A stretch of DNA of 48,673 nt from the NCBI GenBank assembly GCA_025458025.1, contig JALOTF010000008.1, forward strand, positions 1 to 48,673. The letters are read 5' to 3'. The DNA comes from Beijerinckiaceae bacterium (GTDB lineage: Bacteria; Pseudomonadota; Alphaproteobacteria; Rhizobiales; Beijerinckiaceae). Numbering within the stretch: the first letter of the stretch is position 1; each line of letters starts with the position of its first letter. The notes below the pieces were generated by a model, which was not told the DNA's origin, searched no databases, and saw nothing but the letters and a program-made list of their open reading frames with translations. The position numbers and the translations under genes were made by a program. This document shows positions 1-8,607 of the stretch, one piece after another.

Positions 1-2
1 GG

Positions 3-83
3 GAGATCGTGACGGCCCGATCCTCCGATGCCGCGTTCGGCATGGCGCTTCTGTGCCGGGAGCAAGCCCTCGCCGGTCGGTAA
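3..83 (+). CDS. possible C-terminal end of a gene entering from the left
   Basis: One plus-strand frame is open from the window edge to a TAA at 81-83 and would encode about 26 residues ending in EQALAGR. It would converge on the ABC operon that ends at 102. The composition looks coding, but the piece is too short to assign a family. It could equally be chance open frame in GC-rich DNA. Confidence 0.3.
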   Translation, partial: EIVTARSSDAAFGMALLCREQALAGR

Positions 84-101
84 GGGGCGAGCCGATTTGC
101 C

Positions 102-1826
102 TCAGGGCGTCGGGCTGGCCGCGTCCTGCTGCAACTGGCGTTGCCAGTCACGGCCGGGAACTGAAGACAGCAAGGTGCGCGTATATTCGTGCTGCGGATT
201 GGCGAAAATCTCAGCCGTCGCGCCCTGCTCGACAATCGTGCCGTTCTTCAGCACCACGATTTCCTCGCAGACATGCGCGGCGACACGCAGATCATGCGTG
301 ATAAACAGCATGGTCAGGCCAAAGCGCCGGCGCAGATCATCCAGCAGATCGAGCACCTGCTTCTGGACCGAGACATCCAGCGCCGAGACCGGCTCATCCG
401 CGATCAGGATATCCGGCTTCACTGCAAGAGCCCGGGCGATGCCGATGCGCTGGCGCTGGCCACCGGAGAATTCGTGCGGGAAACGCTCGGCGGCCTTGGC
501 TTCCAGCCCCACCAGTTCGAGCAATTCGCGGGCTTGTGCTGCAGCGGCATCGGGCGCTTCGCCCTGAAGGATGGCGCCGCGCGCGATGATATCCCCCACC
601 TTCGTGCGCGGATTGAGCGAGGCGAAGGGGTCCTGAAAGACCATCTGGACACGCGATCGCAAGGGCCGCCACGCGCTGCGGCTGCGGCCCACGATCTCGT
701 CCCCCGCGACGATGGCCGAACCGGCATCCGCACGCTCAAGGCCGATCAGGCAGCGGGCGAGTGTGGATTTGCCCGACCCGGATTCACCCACAAGCGCCAC
801 CGCGCTGCCCTGCATGATGTCGAGATCGACATGATTGACCGCCTTTACCGCCTTTCGCTCGTTGCCCGCCAGCGCAGGCACAAGGCGCGCCAGCCAGGAT
901 GGCCCACTGCCAGAGCGACCATAGGTCTTCTGAAGGTCTCGTACCTTGACGATGGGCGTCGCGGTGGAGCGGTCAGCCGGGCGCGCATGTTTGCGCGGCA
1001 CGAGGCTGGGCACGGCGTCGATCAGGGCGCGGGTATAGGGATGTTGCGGGCGGGTCAGCACATCATCGACCGATCCGTATTCCACCAGCTCGCCGAATCG
1101 CATCACCGCCACGCGATCCGCGATTTCCGCCACCACCCCGAAATTGTGGGTGATGAACATCAGCGCCGTGCCGTGACGTTGCTGAAGCTCCTTCATCAGG
1201 GTGAGAACCTGCGCTTCGGTTGTCACATCGAGGGCTGTCGTGGGCTCATCCGCGATGATCAGCTTCGGCTCGAGCACGAGGCTCATGGCGATCATTACGC
1301 GCTGGCGCTGGCCACCGGACAATTCATGCGGATAGGCCCCGAAAATGGATTCCGGCTGGGGCAAACGCACATCTTCAAACGTCGCCACCACGCGCCGCCG
1401 ACGCTCCGCCTTGCCCCAATCGGTATGCACTTCGAGAATCTCGTCGATCTGGCGACCGACGGTCATCAGCGGGTTGAGGGAGACCATGGGCTCCTGGAAC
1501 ACCATGGAAATCTGGCCGCCACGAATCTGCCGCATGCGCGGCTCATCGGCCGAGGCAAGGTTTTCGCCATCGAGCAGAATAGCACCACTGGCGATCCGCA
1601 GATGCGGCTCGGGCAGCAACCGCAGGATCGAGCGCGCCATGACGGACTTGCCCGAGCCGGATTCACCCACCACGCAGAGCGTTTCGCCCTTGCCAACGGT
1701 GAGCGAGACATTCTTCACCGCCATAGACCGGTCGGCCCATTCCGGCAGGGCCACGCAGAGATCCCGGATCTCAAGAACCGGATCAGCGGCTGAATTTGGG
1801 GAGGAGTTCGAGGGCAATCCGGTCAT
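102..1826 (-). CDS. dipeptide/oligopeptide-type ABC transporter, fused double ATPase
   Basis: This 574-residue protein contains two complete ABC ATPase domains in tandem, as in GsiA and YejF, and energises import by the two permeases encoded just upstream. The first half has a Walker A at residues 54-61 (GESGSGKS), the signature LSGGQRQR and a Walker B ending ADEPTTALD. The second half starts near residue 285 and repeats the set ([26 protein letters not shown]). Each half ends with the oligopeptide-type tail containing QHPYT or QHEYT. The ATG overlaps the permease stop by 4 bp, so translation is probably coupled. It is the last gene of a four-gene minus-strand operon. The transported substrate cannot be read from the ATPase; the promoter context suggests a sulfonate or sulfonated amino acid. 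Confidence 0.95.
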   Translation of the reverse strand: MTGLPSNSSPNSAADPVLEIRDLCVALPEWADRSMAVKNVSLTVGKGETLCVVGESGSGKSVMARSILRLLPEPHLRIASGAILLDGENLASADEPRMRQIRGGQISMVFQEPMVSLNPLMTVGRQIDEILEVHTDWGKAERRRRVVATFEDVRLPQPESIFGAYPHELSGGQRQRVMIAMSLVLEPKLIIADEPTTALDVTTEAQVLTLMKELQQRHGTALMFITHNFGVVAEIADRVAVMRFGELVEYGSVDDVLTRPQHPYTRALIDAVPSLVPRKHARPADRSTATPIVKVRDLQKTYGRSGSGPSWLARLVPALAGNERKAVKAVNHVDLDIMQGSAVALVGESGSGKSTLARCLIGLERADAGSAIVAGDEIVGRSRSAWRPLRSRVQMVFQDPFASLNPRTKVGDIIARGAILQGEAPDAAAAQARELLELVGLEAKAAERFPHEFSGGQRQRIGIARALAVKPDILIADEPVSALDVSVQKQVLDLLDDLRRRFGLTMLFITHDLRVAAHVCEEIVVLKNGTIVEQGATAEIFANPQHEYTRTLLSSVPGRDWQRQLQQDAASPTP

Positions 1827-2653
1827 GGCGTGCGCAGCCGCGGGTTCAGGGCATCGTTCAGGCCTTCACCCACCAGATTGATGCTGAGGACTGTGAGAAG
1901 AATCGCGATGCCGGGGATGGCGACCAGCCACCACGCATCCCGCAGAAAGCTGCGGCCAGCGCCGATCATGAAGCCCCAACTCATGAAATTCGGTGCGCCG
2001 AGGCCCAGAAAGGACAATGCCGATTCCGTGAGGATCGCGGTTGCGACCAACAGCGAGCCGGTGACGATCAGCGGGGACAGGGCATTCGGCAGCACCTGCC
2101 GGAACAGGATCTCGAAATCGCCTTCGCCTAGGGTGATCGCGGCCTGAACGAATTCGCGCGAGCGCAGCGACATCACCTCGCCACGCACGATGCGGGCAAT
2201 GGGCGGCCAGCTCACCGTCGCAATCGCGATCACGACGCTGGTGGCCGATGGCGCGAGCACCGCCACCAGCAGAATGGCGAAAATGAAGGACGGGATGGTC
2301 TGGAAGAACTCCGTCACGCGCATCAACACGTTGTCGATCCGCCCGCCATAAAACCCCGCCAGCGCGCCGATCAGCCCACCGAAGGCCACAGCCACGAGCG
2401 TCGCGATCACCGCGATCAGCAGGGTTGTCCGCGCCCCGTGAACGAGGCCGGACCAGACGCTGCGGCCAAGCGAATCCGTTCCGAAGAGGAAGCCGTCAAA
2501 CGGGCGCACGAAAGGTTGCCCGGAAATCGCGAAGGGATCGAGCGGTGCGATCAGCGGGGCAGCGATTGCCCCGATAATGACCAGCGCCAGCCATGTGAGC
2601 CCGAACAGGACGCGCAGATTGGTGAGGAAGCGGAACCAAAACGGCTTGGTCAT
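1823..2653 (-). CDS. DppC-type ABC transporter permease
   Basis: Inner-membrane permease of the peptide/nickel family, 276 residues, with an N-terminal OppC-like segment, about six hydrophobic helices and the EAA-type loop (QAAITLGEGDFEILFRQVLP) that docks on the ATPase. I chose the ATG at 2653 because GGGAG lies seven bases upstream; a GTG one codon earlier is also open. Start and stop codons overlap with both neighbours, typical of a translationally coupled operon. With the 3642-2653 permease it forms the heterodimeric channel. Confidence 0.93.
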   Translation of the reverse strand: MTKPFWFRFLTNLRVLFGLTWLALVIIGAIAAPLIAPLDPFAISGQPFVRPFDGFLFGTDSLGRSVWSGLVHGARTTLLIAVIATLVAVAFGGLIGALAGFYGGRIDNVLMRVTEFFQTIPSFIFAILLVAVLAPSATSVVIAIATVSWPPIARIVRGEVMSLRSREFVQAAITLGEGDFEILFRQVLPNALSPLIVTGSLLVATAILTESALSFLGLGAPNFMSWGFMIGAGRSFLRDAWWLVAIPGIAILLTVLSINLVGEGLNDALNPRLRTP

Positions 2654-3642
2654 CACTCGTCTCCCACCCGGATGCGCGGGTCCAGCAGGACATAGACCAC
2701 ATCGACAAGGATATTCACGAGCACCACCAGACAGGCCGAGAGGAAGAAGATACCCAGCAACAGATTGAAATCACGCGCAAAAAGCGACTGGAAGGCAAGC
2801 TGCCCGAGGCCCGGCCAGGCAAAGACCGTCTCGACCACAATAGAGCCGCCGAGCAATGCACCAACCTGCACGCCGGCCATGGTGACGATGGGCAGCAGGG
2901 CATTGCGCAGCACATGACGGAAGGTGATCGCGCGCTCGGTGAGGCCTTTCGCGCGGGCGGTGGTGGCATATTCGGCGCCACGCTGTTCCAGCACGGTTGC
3001 GCGCATCAGCCGGGTGTAAAGCGCGAGGTAGAACAGCGACAGGGTGATGGTCGGCAGCACCAGATGATGCGCGATATCCACCACGCGCGCCCAGCCCTCA
3101 TGGAAGGCGACCACATCTTCCATGCCCGAGGTCGGGAACCAGTCCAGCCGGATGGAGAAGACGAGGATCAGCATCAGGCCGACCCAGAACAGCGGCGTCG
3201 CATAGGCGATGACAGCCGCCACCGAGATCAGGTGATCGCGCCAGGTCCGTACCCAGAGCGCGGCAGCGACGCCGAGCAGCACCCCGCCGCCCACGGAAAT
3301 CACGAGAGTGGCCCCCATGAGGAGCAAGGTGGGCCAGAGCCGGTCGAGGATCAGCCCCAGCACAGGCGCGCTGTTGCGGAAGGAATAGCCAAGATCGAGG
3401 AACAGAATGTTCTTGAGATAGAGCGCGAGCTGCACCAGCACCGGCTTGTCGAGCCCGAAACGGGCGCGAAGCTGCTCAATGTATTCCGGTGGCGCGCCCC
3501 CTGCCTCACCGGCGAGAACCGTGGCGGCATCGCCCGGCGCCAGTTGCAGCAGGAGGAAGTTGAGGACGACTACCCCGAGAACAACCGGGACCGCCTGAAA
3601 AAGCCGGATCAGGATGAACCGGGCCAGTCGCCTTCCACGCAT
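2653..3642 (-). CDS. DppB-type ABC transporter permease
   Basis: Inner-membrane permease of 329 residues. It opens with the usual DppB N-terminus (a first helix after FILIRLFQAVPVV) and has a periplasmic loop containing LGYSFRNSAPV. Several helices follow, and the cytoplasmic EAA loop reads TTARAKGLTERAITFRHVLR. The length is normal for the family. It follows the receptor gene after a gap of about 60 bp and overlaps the next permease. It partners the DppC-type permease. Confidence 0.94.
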   Translation of the reverse strand: MRGRRLARFILIRLFQAVPVVLGVVVLNFLLLQLAPGDAATVLAGEAGGAPPEYIEQLRARFGLDKPVLVQLALYLKNILFLDLGYSFRNSAPVLGLILDRLWPTLLLMGATLVISVGGGVLLGVAAALWVRTWRDHLISVAAVIAYATPLFWVGLMLILVFSIRLDWFPTSGMEDVVAFHEGWARVVDIAHHLVLPTITLSLFYLALYTRLMRATVLEQRGAEYATTARAKGLTERAITFRHVLRNALLPIVTMAGVQVGALLGGSIVVETVFAWPGLGQLAFQSLFARDFNLLLGIFFLSACLVVLVNILVDVVYVLLDPRIRVGDE

Positions 3643-3702
3643 GTCGCTGTTCTCCCCAGGGCGGCGGGGCGCGGCAACCGCGCCCTCTCGGTGGCCCGGC
3701 GC

Positions 3703-5301
3703 TTATTCGCGCCAGGCGCTGTCGAAGGACGAGAAGAGACCAAGCGGGCTCACGATGACATCGCGATAGCGCTTGTCCAGCACGGTGGCGAAGCTGATCT
3801 CATGCGTCCAGGCCAGCGGCGCCTCTGCCACGACAATCTTCTGCACCTCGGCATAGAGTTCCGCACGCTTCTTCGCATCCGGCTCGATCGTGGCGCGATC
3901 CATCAGCTCGTCGGCGCGCGGGTTGCTCCAGCGGACGCCGTTCACGAAAACCGTGCCGGGCCGGATGAAGCGGGAATGGAAGGCACGGTGCACACCGAGG
4001 ACCGGATCCGCCAGGTTAAACAGATGGTTGGAGGAGACATCGTAATCGTAGTCGGTGTAGATCCGCTTCAGCCAGGTCGCGACATCCTCATAACGAAGGC
4101 TGGCCTTGATGCCGATCTTGGCGAGGGCCTGCTGGGTGTATTCACCAAACCGCCGCCATTCCTCGCCATAGGGCGTGATGTCATGCGTGATCTCGAAGCG
4201 GGTGCCATCGGCCTTGCGCGGGAAACCCGCCTCATCCAGCAGCTTGTTCGCCCGCTCGACGCCATCCGGCACGTTGTAGTTGGTCACATCGGCGGTGTAG
4301 AGGCCGGTGGGCGCGAAGTTCGAACTGATAGGGCCATTCGTAGGCTTGCCGAAGCCGAACCAGATGTTGTCGATCACGAACTTGCGGTCGATCGCGTAGG
4401 AAATCGCCTGCCGCACCTTGGCGTTGTCGAAGGGCGGCTTCTTGGTGTTGAACATCAGCTCGACCACGGGCGAGAGCATCTCGTAGCCCTTGGTCTCGAT
4501 GCGGATATTCGGCAGCTTTTCCAGCTTCTTCACATCGTTATAGGGCACCGCGCCAAAGCCCGCGACATGGGCCTCGCCCTTTTCGAGCGCTGCGGCCCGC
4601 GTGCCGGTATCGCCGATGAAACGCACAACGATGCGATCAAGATACGGCTTGCCCGGCTTCCAGTAATCCGCGTTGCGGTCGAGGCGGACGAACTCGCCGC
4701 GACGCCATTCGACGAACTTGAACGGCCCGGTGCCAATGGGCGTGTTGGCGTTCTGGTGAGTGCGGATATCGCCCTGGCTGAAGACATGCTTCGGCAGGAT
4801 GGGCGATTCATAGCCCGACAGGGCGGCCATCATGTAGGGCGCCGGCCGATTGAGGCGGAACACGACCGTCTGCGGGTCAGGGGTATCGACGGCGGTCACC
4901 TCGGAAAAGGTGTTGATGCCGCGCGGATGCACCTTTTTCAGCACTTCCATGAAGGTGAACTGCACATCAGCGCTGGTAAAGGGCTTGCCGTCATGGAACT
5001 TCACGCCGGATCGCAGCTTGAAGGTCACGGTCTTGCCGTCCTCGGAGACGACCCAGGATTCAGCGAGGCTCGGCAGTGGCTTCAGGTTGAAATCATATTC
5101 GAGAAGCCCGTCATAGATCTTCGAGGCGACCTGCCCGACCGGGTTCGCGGTCGAGATGTAGGAGCCGAGCGACGGGGGCTCTGGCTGGGTAATCTGAACG
5201 AGCGTGCCGCCGCGCTTCTGGGCGCTGGCCGGCCCCGCGAGCAGAGCCGCTGCGGACAATCCCAGCCCGGCAAACAAGGCAAGACTTTTGACAAGGCGCA
5301 T
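3703..5301 (-). CDS. ABC transporter substrate-binding protein, family 5 (peptide/nickel type)
   Basis: Periplasmic receptor of 532 residues (SBP_bac_5). I chose the ATG at 5301, not an upstream in-frame start, because GGGAGG lies at the right distance and the protein then begins with a clean signal peptide, MRLVKSLALFAGLGLSAAAL, cut after ...GPASA near residue 27. The mature protein starts QKRGGTLVQ and carries family hallmarks such as ESWVVSEDGKTVTFKLR and GTGPFKFVEW. It is first in the operon and divergent from a LysR gene. The shared LysR box at 5414-5428 suggests co-regulation with the cysteate genes, so a sulfonate or sulfonated peptide is a candidate ligand. Family 5 receptors bind very diverse ligands, so this is inference. 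Confidence 0.92.
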   Translation of the reverse strand: MRLVKSLALFAGLGLSAAALLAGPASAQKRGGTLVQITQPEPPSLGSYISTANPVGQVASKIYDGLLEYDFNLKPLPSLAESWVVSEDGKTVTFKLRSGVKFHDGKPFTSADVQFTFMEVLKKVHPRGINTFSEVTAVDTPDPQTVVFRLNRPAPYMMAALSGYESPILPKHVFSQGDIRTHQNANTPIGTGPFKFVEWRRGEFVRLDRNADYWKPGKPYLDRIVVRFIGDTGTRAAALEKGEAHVAGFGAVPYNDVKKLEKLPNIRIETKGYEMLSPVVELMFNTKKPPFDNAKVRQAISYAIDRKFVIDNIWFGFGKPTNGPISSNFAPTGLYTADVTNYNVPDGVERANKLLDEAGFPRKADGTRFEITHDITPYGEEWRRFGEYTQQALAKIGIKASLRYEDVATWLKRIYTDYDYDVSSNHLFNLADPVLGVHRAFHSRFIRPGTVFVNGVRWSNPRADELMDRATIEPDAKKRAELYAEVQKIVVAEAPLAWTHEISFATVLDKRYRDVIVSPLGLFSSFDSAWRE

Positions 5302-5413
5302 CACAATCCTCCCGGTGAAGTTGAACGCCCGTCTGGATAACGGGACAGTCATCCTGAGACCGGGAGTAAACGGGAGCTTCGTCATCCCTGCCATTGCTGA
5401 TTTTCGATACATT

Positions 5414-5428
5414 ATGCATGGTCTGCAT
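5414..5428. promoter_or_regulatory. LysR-type operator, copy 1 (ATGC-N7-GCAT)
   Basis: A perfect inverted repeat ATGC-ATGGTCT-GCAT contains the T-N11-A core typical of LysR-family binding sites. It lies 51 bp before the LysR start and 113 bp before the ABC receptor start, where an autoregulatory site for divergent promoters is expected. The same element recurs at 6395-6409, with TCTGCAT identical in the right arm. Confidence 0.65.
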
Positions 5429-5478
5429 GAAGTCGGCCAGCTCAGGCCGATCGGATGCGATTGCTCACGAGGGCGTTC

Positions 5479-6411
5479 ATGGAAATCGGATGGCTTGAAG
5501 ACTTCATCAGCCTGGCCTCAACGGGCAATTTCTCGCGCTCGGCGGAAGAGCGGAACATCAGCCAGTCCGCCTTCAGCCGGCGCATCCGCGCGCTGGAGCA
5601 CTGGCTCGGCACCGATCTCATCGACCGCTCGCGCTTTCCCACGACATTGACCGCGGCGGGCCATGCCTTCTACCAGCCGGCGCTGGATGTGGTGCGTGTG
5701 CTCCATCGGGAGCGGGCCGAGTTTCGCGGGCTGGTCAAGCGCGATGCCCGGACCATCACGATCTGCGCGACGCACACGCTGGCCATCCATTTCGCCCCAT
5801 CATGGATCGTTGCCCTGCGGCAGAGTGAAGGGGCCGGCGAAATCAACATCAAGATGGTCGCGGCTGATCTGCATGATTGCGGGCAGGCTTTGGTGGAAGG
5901 CGCGTGCGACCTTGTTCTCGCCTATGACACCAGCGCCGTGCCCTCGATGTTCGGGATGGCGCGCTTCGAATCGGCCGCCATCGGGGCAGATATCGTGATC
6001 CCCGTTTCAGCTCCGGACGAGCACGGCGCTCCACGCTATCCCATCCATGCCAGCGCAAGCGAGCCCTTCCCCCTGCTCGCCTATGCCAACAATTCCTATC
6101 TCGGTCGCCTCGTCGGCGCTGCGCTGGAGACATGGGATCTGAGCCGACGCGCGCGCCCCTCCTTCGAGAGCGCGCTCGTCGAGGCCCTGAAAGGCATGGT
6201 GCTCGCAAGCGAAGGGATTGCCTGGCTGCCGTGCACGGCCATCGCGACCGAACTCGCGGAGGGGCGACTGGTACGCTGCGGCATTCAGAACCAGCACGAT
6301 CTGCAGGTCGATATCCGGGCCTATCGCCGGGCCGAGCGCGAGCGCTCTATCGTTGAGCATGTCTGGCGCAGGCTGAACGAATTGCCCAAATTTCATGCGT
6401 ATTCTGCATAA
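5479..6411 (+). CDS. LysR-family transcriptional regulator (likely regulator of the cysteate genes)
   Basis: Transcriptional regulator of 310 residues. The N-terminal winged helix-turn-helix covers about residues 1-60 (WLEDFISLASTGNFSRSAEE, then QSAFSRRIRALE), followed by a LysR substrate-binding domain. I chose the ATG at 5479 rather than 5455 because the family usually starts just before the WLEDF motif and GAGG lies upstream. It is divergent from the peptide-type ABC operon and 79 bp upstream of cuyA on the same strand. Its stop codon overlaps the second LysR box, so it probably controls both flanking units. The effector (cysteate or a breakdown product) is inferred. Confidence 0.9.
   Translation: MEIGWLEDFISLASTGNFSRSAEERNISQSAFSRRIRALEHWLGTDLIDRSRFPTTLTAAGHAFYQPALDVVRVLHRERAEFRGLVKRDARTITICATHTLAIHFAPSWIVALRQSEGAGEINIKMVAADLHDCGQALVEGACDLVLAYDTSAVPSMFGMARFESAAIGADIVIPVSAPDEHGAPRYPIHASASEPFPLLAYANNSYLGRLVGAALETWDLSRRARPSFESALVEALKGMVLASEGIAWLPCTAIATELAEGRLVRCGIQNQHDLQVDIRAYRRAERERSIVEHVWRRLNELPKFHAYSA
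6395..6409. promoter_or_regulatory. LysR-type operator, copy 2, in front of cuyA
   Basis: ATGC-GTATTCT-GCAT is a perfect 4+4 inverted repeat with a 7-bp spacer, matching the copy at 5414-5428 in both arms and in the TCT next to the right arm. It overlaps the end of the LysR gene and sits 82 bp upstream of the cuyA ATG, consistent with a separate activated promoter for cuyA. Confidence 0.6.
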
Positions 6412-6490
6412 GCATTGTGCAATCGGAATTTCTAACTGGTTGTAGCCAGAGCTACCCTTCGCGGACAACGCTGCAACTGGGTGGTTTCCA

Positions 6491-7492
6491 ATGCTCCTCG
6501 AACGATTTCCCCGCGTCAGCCTTTCGCATGCGCCGACCCCGCTTGAGCCGCTCGACCAGTTGCGCAAGGCGCTGGGTGGCCCGCGCCTGTGGATCAAGCG
6601 CGATGATTGCACGGGCCTCGCGCAGGGCGGCAACAAGGCCCGCAAGCTCGAATTTCTTCTGGCAGATGCGCTCGCCAAGGGCTGCGACACACTGATCACG
6701 CCCGGCGCGGTACAATCGAACCATGTGCGCATGACTGCCGCCGCCGCCGCGCGATTCGGCATGAAATGCCATGCGGTTCTCGAGCGCCGCGTGGTCGATA
6801 CAGATGCCGATTATGAGGAAAACGGCAACATCCTGCTCGATGAACTGTTCGGCTGCACGCGCAGCTATGTTCCGGGCGGCAGCGATGTCGGTGCTGAATG
6901 CGCCCGGATCGCCGAGGATTTCCGCGCGAAGGGCCTCAAGCCCTATGTCATTCCCGGTGGTGGCTCGAACCCGGTCGGCGCGCTGGGATACGTCGCCTGC
7001 GCGCTCGAACTCATCGGGCAGGCGAAGCAGTTGGGCATCAATGTCACGCGCCTTGTGCATGGCACGGGCAGCTCCGGCACGCAGGCCGGCCTTGTGGCGG
7101 GTCTAGCCGCAGTAAAAAGCCCCATCGAGGTCTTCGGCATTTCCGTGCGTCACCCACGCGAAAAGCAGGAGGCGATGGTGTTTGATCTCGCCTGCCGCAC
7201 GGCGGATCATCTCGGGATGAGCGGTGCGGTCGAGCGCAAGCACGTCTTCGCGGATGATGGCTATGTGGGCCCGGGCTACGGCCTGCCGACCCCCGGCATG
7301 GTGGATGCGCTGAAGATGGTGGCGCGCACCGAGGGCATCCTTCTCGATCCCGTCTATAGCGGCAAGGCGATGGCCGGGTTGATCGATCACATCCGCAAGG
7401 GCACATTCCGGAACGATGAGGATATCGTGTTCCTCCATACCGGTGGCTCGACAGCCCTGTTCGGCTACAAGAACCTGTTCCTGAAGGCCTGA
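6491..7492 (+). CDS. cuyA: L-cysteate sulfo-lyase / D-cysteine desulfhydrase family PLP enzyme
   Basis: PLP-dependent lyase of 333 residues in the ACC deaminase/D-cysteine desulfhydrase family. The Schiff-base lysine is in GGNKARKLE (Lys49 by alignment), the phosphate and substrate loop is AVQSNHVR (about 73-80), and HGTGSSGTQAGL and HTGGSTALFGY are further family motifs. Length and motifs fit both D-cysteine desulfhydrase and the L-cysteate sulfo-lyase CuyA, which releases pyruvate, ammonium and sulfite. The choice of CuyA rests on context: the next gene is a YeiH-type exporter, the arrangement described for cuyA-cuyZ in Ruegeria (Silicibacter) pomeroyi. The known enzyme also acts on D-cysteine, so activity could be mixed. 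Confidence 0.75.
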   Translation: MLLERFPRVSLSHAPTPLEPLDQLRKALGGPRLWIKRDDCTGLAQGGNKARKLEFLLADALAKGCDTLITPGAVQSNHVRMTAAAAARFGMKCHAVLERRVVDTDADYEENGNILLDELFGCTRSYVPGGSDVGAECARIAEDFRAKGLKPYVIPGGGSNPVGALGYVACALELIGQAKQLGINVTRLVHGTGSSGTQAGLVAGLAAVKSPIEVFGISVRHPREKQEAMVFDLACRTADHLGMSGAVERKHVFADDGYVGPGYGLPTPGMVDALKMVARTEGILLDPVYSGKAMAGLIDHIRKGTFRNDEDIVFLHTGGSTALFGYKNLFLKA

Positions 7493-7556
7493 AACGTCAG
7501 ACTGATTCCATGCGCATGCTACAAAAGCCGCTGCTTCCGGCCCGAAAGTCGATGGC

Positions 7557-8579
7557 ATGACACAAGCCTTGGGCCATGCTCCGGGCTTCCTGCTCTCGCT
7601 CACGGTGGCCGTTGCGGCGGTGCTGGCGACGCCGCTTGTGCGTGAAGCCACCAACGGGCGCGCCTCGGTGCCCGACATGGTGGTGGCACTAGTCATCGGC
7701 ATCCTGCTGTCCGGCGTGGCGCGCAAGTCGATCTTTCAGCCGGGCATCACCTATTCGGTGAAGACGCTGCTGCGCTACGCGATTGCGCTGCTGGGCCTGC
7801 GCATTGCCTTTGGGGATATCCTCGCGCTGGGTCTCGGCACGGCCGTCTCGATCGTCGTGGTGATGCTGCTGACGCTTCTTTCGGGCCTGTGGCTTGCGAA
7901 ACTCTTGGGGCGGGATGCCGGGCTCGGCGCGCTTGCCGGCGCTGCCAATGCGGTCTGCGGCGCTTCCGCCACCCTGGCGACGGCCACGGTCGTCCCGGAC
8001 TACAAGAACAAATCCGCCGATATCGCCTTCACGGTCGTGATGGCGAACGCGATTTCCACGCTGGTGATGCTGGCCTATCCGCCGCTCTGTCGGTGGCTGG
8101 GGTTCACGGATCTCGAAGCCGGCATTATGCTCGGATTGACCATTCAGGACATGGCGCAGGTGGTCGGGGCGGCTTATGCGGTCTCCGAGCCAGCGGGAAA
8201 CACGGCGGTCATCGTCAAGCTGTTCCGCGTGCTGCTGCTACTGCCCATGGTCTTGCTGGTCGGCTGGTATTTCGTCGGGCGAGGCGCTCCCGCCGGTCAG
8301 GGCAAGGTGCCCGTGCCGGCTTTCGCGCTGGCCTTCATTGCCTTTGCCGCCCTCAATTCTGTCCTGCCCGCCACGCCAGCTGCCGCTGGTTACCACTCAA
8401 TCAAGCCCATTCTGGTCGAGGCGTCCCGCTGGGGAATGCTAATCGCGATTTCAGCCCTCGGGCTGGGCACGTCGTTGGGGGCGCTGCTCTCGATCGGCTG
8501 GCGACACATGGCGGTGTTCTGCGGTGCCGCGCTGGTTGTTTTCACGCTCGGCACCGGCGCTGTGTTTCTGCTGCGATAA
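7557..8579 (+). CDS. cuyZ: YeiH/PSE-family membrane protein, probable sulfite exporter
   Basis: Integral membrane protein of 340 residues with roughly ten hydrophobic segments. It belongs to the YeiH (UPF0324, 'putative sulfate exporter') family, shown by the conserved stretches LLRYAIALLGLRIAFGD, ANAVCGASATLAT and LTIQDMAQVVGAAYAVS. It lies 64 bp downstream of cuyA on the same strand, and in cysteate users the member next to cuyA (CuyZ) is the proposed sulfite exporter. Removing sulfite would protect the cell when cysteate is used as carbon or nitrogen source. No strong ribosome-binding site precedes the ATG at 7557, but the protein starts normally with a hydrophobic helix. Confidence 0.78.
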   Translation: MTQALGHAPGFLLSLTVAVAAVLATPLVREATNGRASVPDMVVALVIGILLSGVARKSIFQPGITYSVKTLLRYAIALLGLRIAFGDILALGLGTAVSIVVVMLLTLLSGLWLAKLLGRDAGLGALAGAANAVCGASATLATATVVPDYKNKSADIAFTVVMANAISTLVMLAYPPLCRWLGFTDLEAGIMLGLTIQDMAQVVGAAYAVSEPAGNTAVIVKLFRVLLLLPMVLLVGWYFVGRGAPAGQGKVPVPAFALAFIAFAALNSVLPATPAAAGYHSIKPILVEASRWGMLIAISALGLGTSLGALLSIGWRHMAVFCGAALVVFTLGTGAVFLLR

Positions 8580-8588
8580 TCCGGAGCA

Positions 8589-8605
8589 AGGGCCGCAAAG
8601 GCCCT
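8589..8605. terminator. hairpin between convergent cuyZ and the Bug receptor gene
   Basis: A perfect stem AGGGCC-GCAAA-GGCCCT lies in the 28-bp gap between two convergent genes, where a bidirectional terminator is expected. There is no clear T-run after it, so it may be a weak or Rho-assisted terminator. Confidence 0.45.
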
Positions 8606-8607
8606 GG

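Noticed and set aside
2914-5340. 808-codon plus-strand open frame opposite the ABC permease and receptor genes
   Set aside because: It is antisense to well-supported genes and its protein is rich in Arg, His and Gly without any domain. Long antisense frames are common in GC-rich DNA.
6491-7492. 1-aminocyclopropane-1-carboxylate deaminase (plant-growth-promoting) as the main call
   Set aside because: The fold is the same, but the gene is followed by a YeiH-type exporter and preceded by a LysR, which is the cysteate arrangement, and the protein resembles D-cysteine desulfhydrase/CuyA more closely.
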